NCBI RefSeq assembly: GCF_000485595.1
Contig: NW_014577134.1
Location: 197,626 to 231,181, forward strand
Direction of reading: 5' to 3'
DNA: 33,556 bases
From: Priapulus caudatus
Lineage: Eukaryota > Priapulida > Priapulimorpha > Priapulimorphida > Priapulidae
Below are positions 9,216 through 20,690 of the stretch, one piece after another. Below the pieces are notes generated by a model. It saw nothing but the letters and a program-made list of their open reading frames with translations. It was not told the DNA's origin and did not search any database. A program made the translations under genes and the position numbers. How positions within the stretch are numbered: the stretch's first letter is position 1; every line of letters begins with the position of its first letter.

Positions 9216-11317
9216 CAGGCGTTACGGCATAGCACGCGCTTACGCGGTGTACGGCGTCAACCACGTTACGGCGTCACTGCGTTACGGGGTACGGTTGTCC
9301 ACGTTACGGCGTCACCGCGTTCGGGCGGTACGGCGTCACCACGTTACGGCATCACCGCTGTTACGGGTACGGCGTCACCACGGTTACGGCATCACGCGAT
9401 TACGGTGTACGCGCGTCCCACGTTACGGCATCACGCGTTTTACGGGGGTACGGCGTCACCAGAACGTTACGGCCATCACGCGTTACGGGGTACGGCGTCA
9501 CACGTTACGGGGGATACGGCTCGTCACACGTTACGGCATCACCAGCGTTACTGGGTACGGCGTCACCACGTTACGGCATCACCACGTTACGGGGTACGCA
9601 GTCACCACGTTTACGGCGCATCACCGCGTTACGGGTCACCGCGTTACGGGGTAAACGGCGTCACCAGCGCGTACGGGCATCACCACGTTACGGGTTACGG
9701 CGTCACCAACGTTACGGGCATCACCGCCGTTACGAGGGTACGCGCGCTCACCACGTTTACGGCCGATCACCACGTTACGGGGTACGGGTACGTCACACGT
9801 TATCGGCATCACCACGTTACCGCGTCACCCGCCGTTACGGGGTTACGGCCGTCACCAAGTTACGGCATTCCACCGCGTTATACGGGGCTCCGGCAGTCAC
9901 CACGTTACCGGGCGGTCAGCCACGTTAGGCGATCACCGCGTTACTGGTGTACGCGTCACACGTTACGGATCCCACGTTACGGCGCACCGCCGTCACCGCG
10001 TAGGGGTACGGCGGAGTCACCACAGTTACGGATCACCGCGTTACGGTGTACGGCGTCACCACGTTACGGCCATCACCGCGTTACGGACATCACCGCGTTA
10101 CGGATGTACGGCGTCGACCCACGCTTACGGCATCACGCGTTTACGGGGTACGGACGACGTCACCACGTTACGGGGTACGCGCGTCACCACGTTACGATCA
10201 CCGGCGTTCACGGAGGGTATACGGGTCACCACGTTACGGCATCACCACGTTACGGGAGTCGGCGTTCACCACGTACGAATCACGGTTACCGGCGTCACCG
10301 CGTTTACGGGGTTTACGGCGTCACCACGTTACGCATCACCACGTTACGGGGTACGAGCGTCACCACGTTACGGGCTCACCTGCCGTTACGGCGTCACACG
10401 GTTACGGGAGTACGGCGTCACCACGTTACGGCCATCATCCGCTGTTACGGTGTACGGCCGTCACCACGTACGGCAATCACCGGTTTACGGGGTACGAGGC
10501 GTTCACCACGTTACGGCGTCACCACGGTTACGATCACCGCGTTACGGTGTTACGGCGTACCACGTTCCGCCGCTCATCCGCGTACGGGGTACGGCATGTC
10601 ACCACGTTTACGGCATCACCGCGTTTACGGGGTACGGGCGTCACACGTTACGGCATCACGCGTTGATACGGTGTACGAGCGTCACCACGTTACGCATCAC
10701 CGCGTTACTGGGCGTACGCGTCACTCACGTTACGGGGTCAGGGTCACCACGTTACGCCAGCCCAGCGGGTCAGCGGGGTCACCGCCGTTACGGGGTCGGC
10801 GTTCACCACGTTAGCATCACCGCGTTACGGGTACGGCGTCACCGCGTTACGGGGTCACGGCGTCACCGCCGTTACGGGGTACGGCCGTACCACGTACGGC
10901 ATCACCGCGTTTACGGGGTACGCTGTCACCACGTTACGGCGTCACACGTTACGGATCACCGCGTTACGGTACGCGTCCCACGTTACGGGGCGTTCACCAG
11001 CGTATCGGCATCACCGCGTTACGGGGTACGGCGTCACCACGTTACGGCTCACGCGTTACGGAGGGTACGCGTCACCCGTTACGGATCACCGCCGTTACGG
11101 GGTACGGGTCACCACGTTACGTGCGGTCACCGCTTTACGGCGTTACGGCGTACGAATTTTTTAAATTTTTTATTTAACACGTCGGGGTAACGCTCGTCAC
11201 CACGTTACGGCGTCACCGCGTTACGGCGTTTACGGCGTTACCACGTTACGGGCGTACGGGTGCTTACGGCGTTACCGTCCGTTACGGTTTACGGCTCGAC
11301 GTCACCACGTTACGGGG
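9216..11317. repeat. 39-bp CpG-rich satellite, right-arm copy (about 2.1 kb, inverted)
   Basis: Reverse-complement units (modules GGCATCACCGCGTTAC and GGCGTCACCACGTTAC around GGGGTAC) with many indels. The length agrees with the left arm (about 2.04 kb) and not with the third copy (about 0.97 kb). A 548-codon frame from 9168 is pure array read-through and repeats arginine-, histidine- and tyrosine-rich peptides such as RHHVTASPRYG. Confidence 0.9.
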
Positions 11318-11445
11318 AACCGATCTATAGTTCCTACGCGCGTCGTTGGTGCCTACGGGATCGTTGGTCCTACGCGGTCGTTGGTTCCTCACGCGAGTCG
11401 GTTGGTTCCTACGGTGATCGTTGGTCCTTACGGTTATTAAGTAAG
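11318..11445. repeat. Second 16-bp minisatellite, right-arm copy
   Basis: About six degenerate copies of CGTTGGTCCTACGGG-type units, mirror of 4185-4300. Confidence 0.75.
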
Positions 11446-11839
11446 AGGGGTAGAGTGAATGCCCATTTTTTCTTTTAATAATTTTTTTTTATATTTAAAA
11501 TTAAAATTTAAATTAAATTTTTCTAAATTTAAATTTTTTATTGATTTGTTTACATTTTCTTTTTGAAATTGTTTCTCATGCAGCCTATGGTGGTTACTCA
11601 TGCCTCGTTCAGAGAAAAACGTCGAAAAAGGGTCGCGATTTTGACCCTGGTAAGCACGTCGGCGCCCTCTTTAGAAAAAGGAGTACTTTTTCAGGTTAAC
11701 CTCGATGTTTATAGGAGGTCACTTTTACGCCCGGTTTTCGTCATTTCGAATTCTGCTTTTTCATTCCTCATTAATTTTTACATTTCTCGAAAGGATACGC
11801 CGGGTTTCGTTTGTCTCACGTCAGACTAAAATGGGCAGT
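11446..11839. mobile_element. MITE-like AT-rich element, right-arm copy (best-preserved ends)
   Basis: Here both terminal repeats read well: GTGAATGCCCATTTT on the left and, reverse-complemented, GTGACTGCCCATTTT on the right, one mismatch in 15. The AT-rich AAATTT region is at 11476-11545. The 88-codon frames from 11563 and 11705 are not maintained in the other two copies. Confidence 0.4.
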
Positions 11840-12139
11840 CACACGTTACTGCGTCACCGCGTTCGGCGTTACCACGTTTACGGGGTACGCGTTACCACGT
11901 TACGTGGGCTACGGCGTGACCCACGTTACGGGTACGGCGGTTTACGGAAGTTAACCGCGTTACGGGGTTAACGGGCTCACACGTTACGGCGTTACCGCGT
12001 TACGGGTCGCCCGCCCGTTACGGGGTACGGCGTATACGGGCGTTATCGCGTTACTACGTTACGCGGTACGGCGTTACGCTACGAGGTACGGGCTGTTACC
12101 GCGTTACGGCACGTTACGGCCTTCTTAGGGGTACGCGTT
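11840..12139. repeat. 23-bp CpG-rich minisatellite, right-arm copy
   Basis: Mirror of 3480-3780; noisy units of the GTACGGCGTTACCACGTTAC type. Confidence 0.8.
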
Positions 12140-14786
12140 ACGTGTATGCGGCAGCAACGTACCGCGACCGCGCCGTGTTGCGCACGCCGTGGTCGCGATG
12201 CAGTTGGTCGTACATGCACGCCACTCGATGCGGTTAGGGAATTTGACCATCACCTTAAAAGTAACCACGCGTGAGATGGACGATTGAAACTGCCGGGATG
12301 GTGACTACCGCTGCGCGTTATGTGTGCGGTCATCTAAGTTGGCCGTGGCTCTGATCAGTACAGAGAGCGAGTAATTGAGCGAGTAAGAAGGGAAGGGACG
12401 CAGGAGATCGAGAGTGAGAGACGGACGGAGAGGACTGAGGAAGGGCAGGGGAGAGATTAGAGAGAGGCTCGACCGACAGTCAATAGCTATCTGACGACTG
12501 ACAACAAAACGTCCCCTGGGCTCCTCCAATGCGATCGTTGGAATACGCAGCGACGGGTCCGTCATATCCATGAATAGCGACTGTGTCGCGGTTCTTCGGG
12601 TGAAGCAATTGCCCCGCGGCTCGTACCCTCAGAGGCGTCCAGTGCGTGAAACCGAACTGTGTGTGCAACATGAAATAGTGTTATTGAGCAGGTATATGGA
12701 TGCATCGGAGAATATGCGTGACTGGTGGATGTATGGATGGGGCACTTGTAAAGTCTCTTCAAGCACGATAATGTATAGGATTGCATACGATATGTTGCGC
12801 ATGCCTATAACATGGATTTCTTATTTCTGCCGCTCCTCGTATTCTTACTGCCACAATTTCTGCCAAACGTTATTGTTTTCACTATTGGAAAAGGACTTTG
12901 TTATTCATTTTGTGTACTCGGTGCTGACGGTGGAGTTTCCACTCGCGATACATGACCTTCAAGATTGTCTAGAGCCAGGACTGGTGGACAGTGGTAACGT
13001 GACTTCAAACTTTCTCTCCTATCCCAGAAGCCCCAGGAAACGCTTCTTCCTACTGCTATCTGAAATATTTTGTCACAGTAATGGATGGGAGGAGTAATGA
13101 ATGAACACTGCGAAATGTTATACCTTGACACAGAAAAATTAAACACACGATTATTGTTGCAGCAAGTGCGTATAGCCACCACCACCACATATTATTGTAT
13201 AGTGCCCATTATATCTCTCGTCGTTGCATGGGTATATTAGATATCAAATCTTTAGTGTGAGTCTTAAAGCGAAGGGAGGTTGACGCGGACGGTCGACGGC
13301 GCCAGGTTTCATGTTTTGCGAGACGGCATATAAAGTTGCGCAGTATGACAGTCCAGGAGTGATTATATGCAGAGAGCTTATAAGGTACAATAGGCTGGCA
13401 ATAATGAATAGTGCTGTTTATTTAGCTCTAGATCATATATGATCTATTTTCCTTGTATGATAGGTGAGTTTCGTATTTTTGTACCCGAATTGAAACACAC
13501 GGCCACACCAGCCAGCAACTACAATACAACGAATATTACAATAATAAAACGATTTTTACAAGTGCGATGACCTATTGCAATAGCAGTATGTATATTCATT
13601 TCACTACTTGCATTGATCGGTAGCACCTGCCTTTCCATGCTTCTCCAGCGTTTATTACGTGTTGTAGGCTTTAATGTATTTTCGTTGGCAATTTATATTA
13701 GAATTAATCTTAAGTACGCATGGATGTTGCATTTAAACAGTGGCGCAACGACTTCGCACCACCAACCTTCGGCGGTCTGGTTCTCATGTGTTCGTGAAAC
13801 ACCTTCCCGTCCCACCCCCTGTAACTCCAAGCACTTTGTCCAATAACCTTCGCACGAAAATAAAGCAGCTTATTTTTATCGACATGCACGTATTCGTGGC
13901 AGGTTCGGCCGACTCAACGTGCGATAGGCGAGGCGGGCCATCCTCCTCCGTGCTCCGCACATGCACTGGCACGCGCACGGGTTCTAATGAAAAAAGGCTT
14001 GCCTACGCGGCCCATCATCCTCACACCCCTTGCACCCCACCCACCCACGGCGTAAGGGTTGGCCTGAACTATTTAACATAGTTCGAAATGCCCTATGCAA
14101 AATAACAACAGCTACTTTTAGGATGAAACTTGCACGGCGGTTAACAGTGCAACACGGCAGCAGTTCGGCGGCCGTGCTGCATAGCTCACCGAACTACGCA
14201 GCTCAGCAACCACTGTCTAGACGTGTGACCTTTCACCCTAGCTACATTTATATCAACATATCCGGGAAAGGTTGACAGTGGCGGCAGAGCCAACAGCTGG
14301 GGAGAAATGGGTGTGGGGTGCTCGCGCGCGCAAAATCAAATCACATTAACATTAAAGCAACTGCCAAACAGCTTGCCTACCAGTACTAGTGCCACAACGC
14401 TCATCGACACGAGCATGACAAATGTGCGCTTTCATAAAACTGCGGAAGTGACGAAAGCAATCGAACAGAAAACGTTCAATATTGACGTGTGCTTACTTAT
14501 CCTTCTACTAGAGTTCATTAACAGAGGCCTTCGCATTATTCACCCAACTGTACTTCCTCGCCTACATTTCACCGAGCGTATTGTAATATCGTTTAATGTT
14601 TCCATAAATCCATTAATACAATTCGTTTACAACCTGCTAAAAAATTACCATATTTCCACCGACAATAGCAGTAATTTCGCACGGTGTTATGGGGGAGGGA
14701 GTGGGCACCACATGATTTCCACGTTTCTAGTCTCAGCTTCTTACTTAGATAGGTAGACTGACGACCCCTGCGGGGTCATACCTATG
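12140..14786. other. Segment X, right-arm copy (inverted); no gene seen
   Basis: Reverse complement of 837-3480. It carries apparent frames of 175 codons (12570), 113 codons (13740), 81 codons (14030) and 149 codons (14307), none recognisable. The 149-codon frame needs AAAATCAAATCAC near its start; the other two copies both read AAAAATAAATCAC there, which gives an early stop. The other frames share only short stretches with their counterparts. I treat them as chance openings in noisy sequence. Confidence 0.65.
14763..14777. repeat. Hairpin GACCCC-TGC-GGGGTC at the array boundary
   Basis: Six-base perfect stem with a 3-nt loop, exactly where segment X meets the GGTACC minisatellite. The same boundary appears at about 832-848 and at 21141-21156 with one-base differences. 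Confidence 0.55.
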
Positions 14787-14967
14787 GTGTCCGGTACCTA
14801 TGTGTCCCGGTATCTATGTGTCCCAGTACCAGGTACCTATGTGTTCCGCGTACCTATGTGTCCCGGTACCTGTGTCCCAGTACCCAGGTACCTATGTGTC
14901 CCGGTACCTATGTGTCCCAGTACCCAGGTACCTATGGGTCCCGGTTCCTATTGTGTCCCAGTACACG
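14787..14967. repeat. 16-bp GGTACC minisatellite, right-arm inner array
   Basis: About ten units, cleaner than the left-arm arrays, with several exact GGTACCTATGTGTCCC units and some with the AGTACCCA extension. Mirror of 641-836. Confidence 0.9.
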
Positions 14968-15351
14968 AAACAAAGGTTTCAGATTAGGCCTAGGCTGTTA
15001 CGTCAGGAAAACAAAAATAAAATGTTTTTTTTAGTTAATTTTCAAATAAAAAACTGTCAGTTCAGTTCACAATTTTTGCATAAGCATGCAGGGGACACAC
15101 CAATGCGAAATTCGCATGCGTTAAGCAGCTAATATATACAACACAATAATATGTGTTGTATATATATCTATGGTATTAGCGTATAAGAAAGGTAGGCCGA
15201 TGATTAATCAGGGGTGGGCTCGAGGTCAGTGATACATGTACATAAACGTGATGTTATACATTGTATCCTGATTGTATCACGCACAGCCAAGCAAGCAATT
15301 TTATTCTCTCAATGACTTTATATAAGTACCCCATTTAATATGGCGGGAACA
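14968..15351. other. Array loop, right-arm copy
   Basis: Reverse complement of 253-640, including the TATA-like element on the minus strand (15316-15324). No gene seen. Confidence 0.6.
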
Positions 15352-15616
15352 TGGTTACCAGGGAAACATAGGTACCGGGAGACATAGCGTTACCGGGACA
15401 CATAGGTCACCTCGGAACATAGGTACCGGAAACATATGGTTACCGGGAACATAGGTACCTGGGTACTGGACACATTAGGTACCGGGACACATAGGTAACG
15501 GGACACATAGGCACCTGGGTACTGGGACACATAGGGTACCGCGGACACATAGGTACCTGGGTACCTGGAACACATAGATACCGGGACAATAGGTACCGGG
15601 ACACATTATAGGTATG
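15352..15616. repeat. 16-bp GGTACC minisatellite, right-arm outer array
   Basis: Minus-orientation units with indels, mirror of 1-252. It ends at 15616, where sequence with no other copy in the window begins. Confidence 0.85.
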
Positions 15617-18587
15617 GACCCTCCTGCCAGCTGTTGCTGGCATGAGCACAACTGATGCACAAGGAAGAACAAGAAACTACGGAGTCACTCCACTCGCTAT
15701 CGCCAGACTATAGTCGGAAAGTTCTAGTATCCACTATCTGTATATTATCCTTGTGCTGATTATATAGCTGAGTGGACTCAAGCTAGAGAAGCCTATTTTA
15801 AAATCAATAGTGCCTCATCTTATGTAGCGGTGAGCTGTAGAAGCGGATCCAGTTTCTATGAGGGAAACCTTGTTCTATCGAGGTGATGACCTGCCGATGA
15901 ATATCTATGATGAGGTGTTCACGTATAGTCATCTGTTCTAAGGCAGACCCCCCCCAACGTGGCCTGTGCGTCGCACACGTTCATTTGATCAACGCCTCAA
16001 GGTAGGCGGGTCAACATAAGAAAGCTCGTCGTGTTGTTTACCATTTTTTTTTTATTCAGATTCCAGGTTTACACACAGGTACAGGTGTTACTGGAGTAGA
16101 AAGTCGTGGCATCAGCCTATAGTCTTGGCTAATAATTTAGGGATCACGGCCAGTAAAACCACATAACAACTACGCGAAATTTCAAAGTGTGAAACCATTC
16201 GTAGGCAGTCGTGGTCGGAGCACAAAGCCTGGCTACATTAACTTAATGTTTATAGCGGGTTCAAGCTCTCTGCCCATTCTCTGATTTAGTTGGGGAAATG
16301 GAAGTGAATTATTTATCTGATTGAGAATTAAAATGAAGGCATTCTTGCGAAAACGAAAACCTGCAAGAATGATCTGAAGCTTCGACGATGATTAGATTAG
16401 TTTACCTGTCTGTTCATCTCGCAATTTTGTTAAAACAAGACTATAGAAATAATTAGAAATGGGCTTCGTGTGATCTCTGCCTATTTTGACGAATACTGAA
16501 ATTTCATTAATATGAACAGCTTACCCGCCTCTTTCTTTGTTTAAAGATCGCGCAAATCCCACTAAAAACCATCACTTAAATGTTATAATTAGTTGCGAGA
16601 TTAAATTATGATATATTTTCTATAACTAGTTAGTTATCGTATAGGTTTTGTCAAGTAAAACTGTACATTACGTATATTATGCAGTGATATTATTATTTAA
16701 TGTATTAGATCTATGCCTTTTCCCGGCTGACATTTGCGTGCTCTGATGATTCTCGCATACCCGTCAAGGGTAAGCAATATACCTAGCAAAATCCCAATTA
16801 CTTTTTGCAAATTCAAGTGACGAAGTACACCGGCAATAATTTGGTGTTAAAGGTATGTTGAGTAGTCTATCGATATATGTGATCGATTCATCAAGTCAGA
16901 GATTGCTTGGAAGACAGAGCGTGTTCTGAATACTACCGGAGTCATTGTGTAAAACTTATTAGAATTCTTTCAACTATGTGATTTATGTCACAGACACGTT
17001 GAATTGCGCGTTTGAATAAAACTTTCACAGCATTATTTGCTGACACGCGGTGCGTCCGGCTCGGCTTAAACTACGTTTGTATAGACGAACTCAACGCGAA
17101 ACCCTTTTTAACAATATGTGACGAATGTGCAACAATTATACAGATGAGGATCAATATAGCGCCTAATGTAATTTGCCAAATGATCCGTCCTGTAGCCGGC
17201 CTTACCCTGTTGTCTACTTGATCTTGGCAACCTTGGAGTACGGATACACCGAGCACGGCGGTAGCAGCGTGCACGTTAATCAGACTCATTAGAAGTGTGG
17301 TTAGGACTGATGAAAATAATTGCCTTGCCAAGTTGACATAAGAGGCTTCAGCGGAGTTAAGATAATTAAAGTATAAGATTATTAATAAAGTTTAACAACA
17401 ACATTACACGGAGCATGTATTAGACAGAATAGTAATTCGGAGAGGCCGGCCATAGAACAGCCTTTGGTGTCGAACATATACGGACGGGCATCATGCCACA
17501 CGCAGCTTGAAACACTCATATGCCGCATAGTACCATCACCACACACACGCACGCGACGCACGCAGCGACGCCACGCACGCACGCACGCGCAGATACACAT
17601 GAGCGAGAGAGGCAATAACATAGTTGGCGACTTGCGCACACAAACACACACAAATCTAACGCTAATGCTGTCATGATTTCTCCTTTACACACAACGGGAA
17701 CGTTTCGTCTAACCCCCCCTCTCTAACTCCCTCAACGCGGAACAATTGTCTCTCGCCAGCAACTCTTGATTTCTGATAATAATTGTCCATATGCTCGCCA
17801 CATATTCGCATGTGTGAGCTTGTCTGAGACGTGTTTAGATCAAGCGGAACGTTTTACCGCAGCAAACTGACAATTCGCGGTTTCAGCCGCTATATACGCG
17901 CTTCGCGTAATAGGAGCATTCAGTATGCTACCAGACTTTTCCGACGAACATGAGGTTTATTCATATAGCGCGGTTTCTTACAACATCGCGGTCTTTTGCG
18001 ACGCATTACGTCTTTCTTATCGCACTAAGATAATGTTCGGCGCGGTCAAATTTAGCCCATAGTTCAATAACTACAACACCCTGTCCAGTAACTACCCCCC
18101 CCCCATCCTAATCACTACAACACCTGGGAGAAACCCCTCAGCGCAGGAAGGGGAAGGATTGGGAGAAAAGCACAGCTGATGACAGACGAAGACGGATAGT
18201 CTATTGCATGTAATCCCAAGAGATTTCAGCTATTATACCTTGTGATTCGCATTTTTGCTCTTAAAGCACTTTACGTGTTTCACTGATACTCAAAATAAGT
18301 GGGAAGTTATTGAACGGCAGGAGAACAGATGCCATTAAATCAGCCTTCTTTGTATTCTCCTAATTACAAATCACACTCCCAGTGCTTACAGGAAGACGCA
18401 AGTTCCTAAAGTTGCTGCATGACTATTGCGCATACAGTAGTATATTTCACGATGCATGCAATTGAAAGTCGCTATCGCAGAGAGAGATACAGAGAAATTG
18501 TTTGTTGACTCAAAATTTCAGGAAAAAAGTGCAGAACCGCCATCTAACCCTGAACTCGGTATAGTGTATCAGTAAGTTATCGTAATA
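15617..18587. other. AT-rich single-copy region; no gene supported
   Basis: There is no second copy in the window. Small features: hairpin GCCAGC-TGTT-GCTGGC at about 15626-15641; a (T)n ATTCAG/ATTCCAG pyrimidine-AG run near 16046-16069 that resembles a 3' splice site; AATAAA at 17015; an ACGC/CA-rich stretch at 17535-17590; two near-identical ACTACAACACC pieces near 18070 and 18112. A minus-strand frame at 17071-17331 encodes two hydrophobic stretches but has no ATG at its start; its first ATG leaves about 70 codons. I recognise nothing in it. Confidence 0.6.
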
Positions 18588-18645
18588 ATATCAAGCGCTA
18601 ATAAATACATAATAATAATAAGTATTTATTAGCTCTTGATAATAT
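18588..18645. repeat. Hairpin element with GTATTTATTAGCTCTTGATA arm
   Basis: Inverted repeat: left arm ATATCAAGCGCTAATAAATAC (18588-18608), right arm 18622-18645, spacer of AT triplets. The right arm is nearly identical to sequence inside segment X (22446-22470), where it also forms an inverted repeat (22409-22424 with 22445-22460). This looks like a dispersed hairpin or MITE family. Confidence 0.5.
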
Positions 18646-18647
18646 CT

Positions 18648-18785
18648 GGAGTGTATAATGATAGATATTATTCTATATAATTATTATATTATTATTATCC
18701 TATATATTAGAATATTATATATTATATAATATATAGAATATTATTCTATATATCTAGCTATATAATATCTATTATTATACACTCC
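18648..18785. repeat. AT-rich 138-bp nested palindrome
   Basis: The outer arms begin GGAGTGTATAATGATAGAT at 18648 and, reverse-complemented, GGAGTGTATAATAATAGAT ending at 18785, with about 24 bp paired and one mismatch. The interior is further self-complementary TATA/ATTATT sequence. It could be a MITE or a cruciform-prone site. Confidence 0.6.
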
Positions 18786-18945
18786 TGAAATAATGCCTGA
18801 AACTCCTCAACTTAACAGCTTCTCAGTACAAAGTATGCCCGAGTGTTTGCGTCATAATAACAAGGCGTCATATTTCATTTATTTGTTGCAATCATTGCCA
18901 TGATTTGCGATTACTTCACGACGATCGAACCGGTATCGTGCGCGG

Positions 18946-18949
<4 letters not shown>

Positions 18950-19029
<80 letters not shown>

Positions 19030-19078
19030 GTTTCTGTCTCTGTCTCTGTCTCTGTCTCTGTCTCTGTCTATGTCTCTG

Positions 19079-19109
<31 letters not shown>

Positions 19110-19161
19110 TTCTCTCTCTCTCTTTCTCTCGCTCTCTCTGCCTCTTCTCTCTCACTCTCTC
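18950..19161. repeat. (CT)n with (CTGTCT)n core, copy A
   Basis: Uninterrupted CT at 18950-19022, then hexanucleotide CTGTCT-type units to about 19105, then CT again. The corresponding tract in the second copy is 26763-27112. The sequences upstream of the two tracts are unrelated, which makes this tract a junction. Confidence 0.95.
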
Positions 19162-19611
19162 TGATAAGCCTGCTACTTTCATTTCCTACGGTGTATAGTG
19201 TGTTTATTTTATCGTTATACCTGTTACATGTGCTCAGTCCTTCAGCTATAATTTGGTGCAGAGGTTCAGCGCTGAATAAGAGATGCGACATATCCTGATA
19301 TACAACCCGATATACTCAAAGCCTTTTCACGTGAGAATACATCCGCCTTGGATTATTCATAACAGCAACCCATCCAAATCAACTTCACCTTTTTATAACA
19401 GTTTTTTCTAAAGCCCTGGATGGCTTTTTGTACCTTCTATAGGTCGCTGCTTCTTTATTTATTATTGGTTTTTATAGGCAATTTAGCGGTAAAAACTGAT
19501 ATGATAAAGTGGCTGATTCTATTTGCTTTGAGGCTTTCGGTTTCTAGGTCTGTTTATGGTTTTTCACACGGGCTGTGGTGGCTGTGTTGTACCAATTGTG
19601 ACTTAAAGATA
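19162..19611. other. Unique stretch between (CT)n and the 24-bp array, copy A
   Basis: This segment recurs with many indels at about 27113-27580. Near its end an ATG at 19420 opens the frame that runs into the array. Nothing else is recognised. Confidence 0.6.
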
Positions 19612-19932
19612 GCTGCTGTAGCTACTGCCGCTGTCATTGTGGCCGTTGCCGCTACTGTTGCTCCTGTTGCTTCTGCTACTGTTGCTCTTGCTGCTTCTGC
19701 TGCGGTTGCTCCTGCTGATTCTGTTACTGTTGCTACTGTTGCGCCTGCTGATTCTGCTACTGTTGCTCCTGCTGATTCTGCTACTGTTGCTCCTGCTGAT
19801 TCTGCTACTGTTGCTCCTGCTGCTTCTGCTACTGTTGCTACTGTTGCGCCTGCTGATTCTGCTACTGTTGCTCCTGTTGCTTCTAGCTGCTACTGTTGCT
19901 CTTGCTGCTTCTGCTACTGTTGCTCCTGCTGA
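19420..19932 (+). CDS. Doubtful open frame: hydrophobic start plus ATVAPADS repeats
   Basis: A frame of 170 codons with a true ATG. The first 45 or so residues contain a hydrophobic run (FYRSLLLYLLLVFIGNLAV) that could pass as a signal anchor. Residues 66 onward are repeats of ATVAPADS or close variants, produced by the 24-bp array, and the frame ends in a cysteine-rich tail after an extra AGCT shifts the repeat phase. A secreted repeat protein would look like this, but a 24-bp array is open in any stop-free frame. The counterpart near 27392 is frame-broken (in noisy sequence), and no splice or promoter evidence is visible. I think it is probably not a gene. Confidence 0.13.
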   Translation: MAFCTFYRSLLLYLLLVFIGNLAVKTDMIKWLILFALRLSVSRSVYGFSHGLWWLCCTNCDLKIAAVATAAVIVAVAATVAPVASATVALAASAAVAPADSVTVATVAPADSATVAPADSATVAPADSATVAPAASATVATVAPADSATVAPVASSCYCCSCCFCYCCSC

Positions 19933-20618
19933 TTCTGCTACTGTTGCTCCTGCTGATTATGTTACTGTTGCTCCTGTTGCTTCTAGCTGCTACTGTTGCT
20001 CTTGCTGCTTCTGCTACTGTTGCTCCTGTTGCTTCTAGCTGCTACTGTTGCTCCTGCTGATTCTGTTACTGTTGCTCCTGTTGCTTCTTAAAAAATCCAG
20101 CTGCTACTGTTGCTCCTGCTGATTCTATTACTGTTGCTCCTGTTGCTTCTAGCTGCTACTGTTGCTCTTGCTGCTTCTGCTACTGTTGCTCCTGCTGATT
20201 CTGTTACTGTTGCTCCTGTTGCTTCTAGCTGCTTCTGCTACTGTTGCTCCTGTTGCTTCTAGCTGCTACTGCTGCTCTTGCTGCTTCTGCTACTGTTGCT
20301 CCTGTTGCTTCTAGCTGCTACTGTTGCTCCTGTTGCTTCTTAAAAAATCTAGCTGCTACTGTTGCTCCTGTTGCTTCTTAAAAAATCTAGCTGCTACTGT
20401 TGCTCCTGTTGCTTCTTAAAAAATCTAGCTGCTACTGTTGCTCCTGCTGATTATGTTACTGTTGCTCCTGTTGCTTCTAGCTGCTACTGTTGCTCCTGCT
20501 GATTCTGCTACTGTTGCTCCTGCTGCTTCTGCTACTGTTGCTCCTGATGCATCTGCGACTGTCGTTGTTGTTGTTCTTGTTACTGTTGGTCCTGCTGCTG
20601 TTGCTGCTAATTATGATA

Positions 20619-20620
<2 letters not shown>
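19612..20620. repeat. 24-bp minisatellite (GCT/GTT-rich) with 38-bp higher-order units, copy A
   Basis: The basic unit reads GTTGCTCCTGCTGATT followed by CTGCTACT. From 20341 a 38-bp unit containing TTAAAAAATCTAGCTGCTAC repeats exactly (starts at 20341, 20379, 20417), with one earlier divergent copy at about 20092. Extra AGCT insertions break the triplet phase repeatedly, so the array cannot be one coding exon. Confidence 0.9.
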
Positions 20621-20680
<60 letters not shown>

Positions 20681-20690
20681 TATTATTATG
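20621..20690. repeat. (GAT)n then (GATTAT)n microsatellite, copy A
   Basis: Pure GAT triplets to about 20661, then GATTAT units. The second copy is degraded at 28966-29030. Confidence 0.95.

Larger units (their letters stand above)
1..15616. repeat. Giant inverted repeat (about 7.75-kb arms), probable fold-back read artefact
   Basis: The right arm is the reverse complement of the left arm over its whole length. Paired landmarks (left, right): array-edge GACCCC hairpin 832 and 14780; start of the AT-rich element 3781 and 11840; TGATCAATCA-type hairpin 6705 and 8858; edge of the dinucleotide tract 7315 and 8230; TCTCTGCTT 7687 and 7850. Pair sums run from 15540 to 15621, so the midpoint lies near 7770-7810. 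The arms differ by many scattered one- and two-base indels, as expected of uncorrected single-molecule reads. A degraded SMRTbell-like sequence sits at the midpoint. I therefore read this as template plus complement of one molecule. A real palindrome or a foldback transposon is the alternative. Confidence 0.9.

Noticed and set aside
9168-10814. 548-codon open frame on the plus strand
   Set aside because: It runs through the 39-bp satellite; the unit length is divisible by three and the peptide only repeats array translations. The frame is not kept in the left arm or the third copy.
12570-13097. 175-codon frame in segment X
   Set aside because: The counterparts in the left arm and third copy are frame-broken, and no protein family is recognisable.
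14307-14756. 149-codon frame with a true ATG in the right arm
   Set aside because: The other two copies of the same DNA read AAAAATAAATCAC where this one reads AAAATCAAATCAC, giving a stop within the first dozen or so codons; the openness is an indel effect.
17071-17331. Minus-strand frame resembling a small protein with a signal peptide and one membrane span
   Set aside because: The frame start is TTG, not ATG; the first ATG removes most of the supposed signal peptide, and there is no family match or gene context.
18905-19298. Ser/Leu and Arg/Glu repeat frames
   Set aside because: Translations of the (CT)n tract and its complement.
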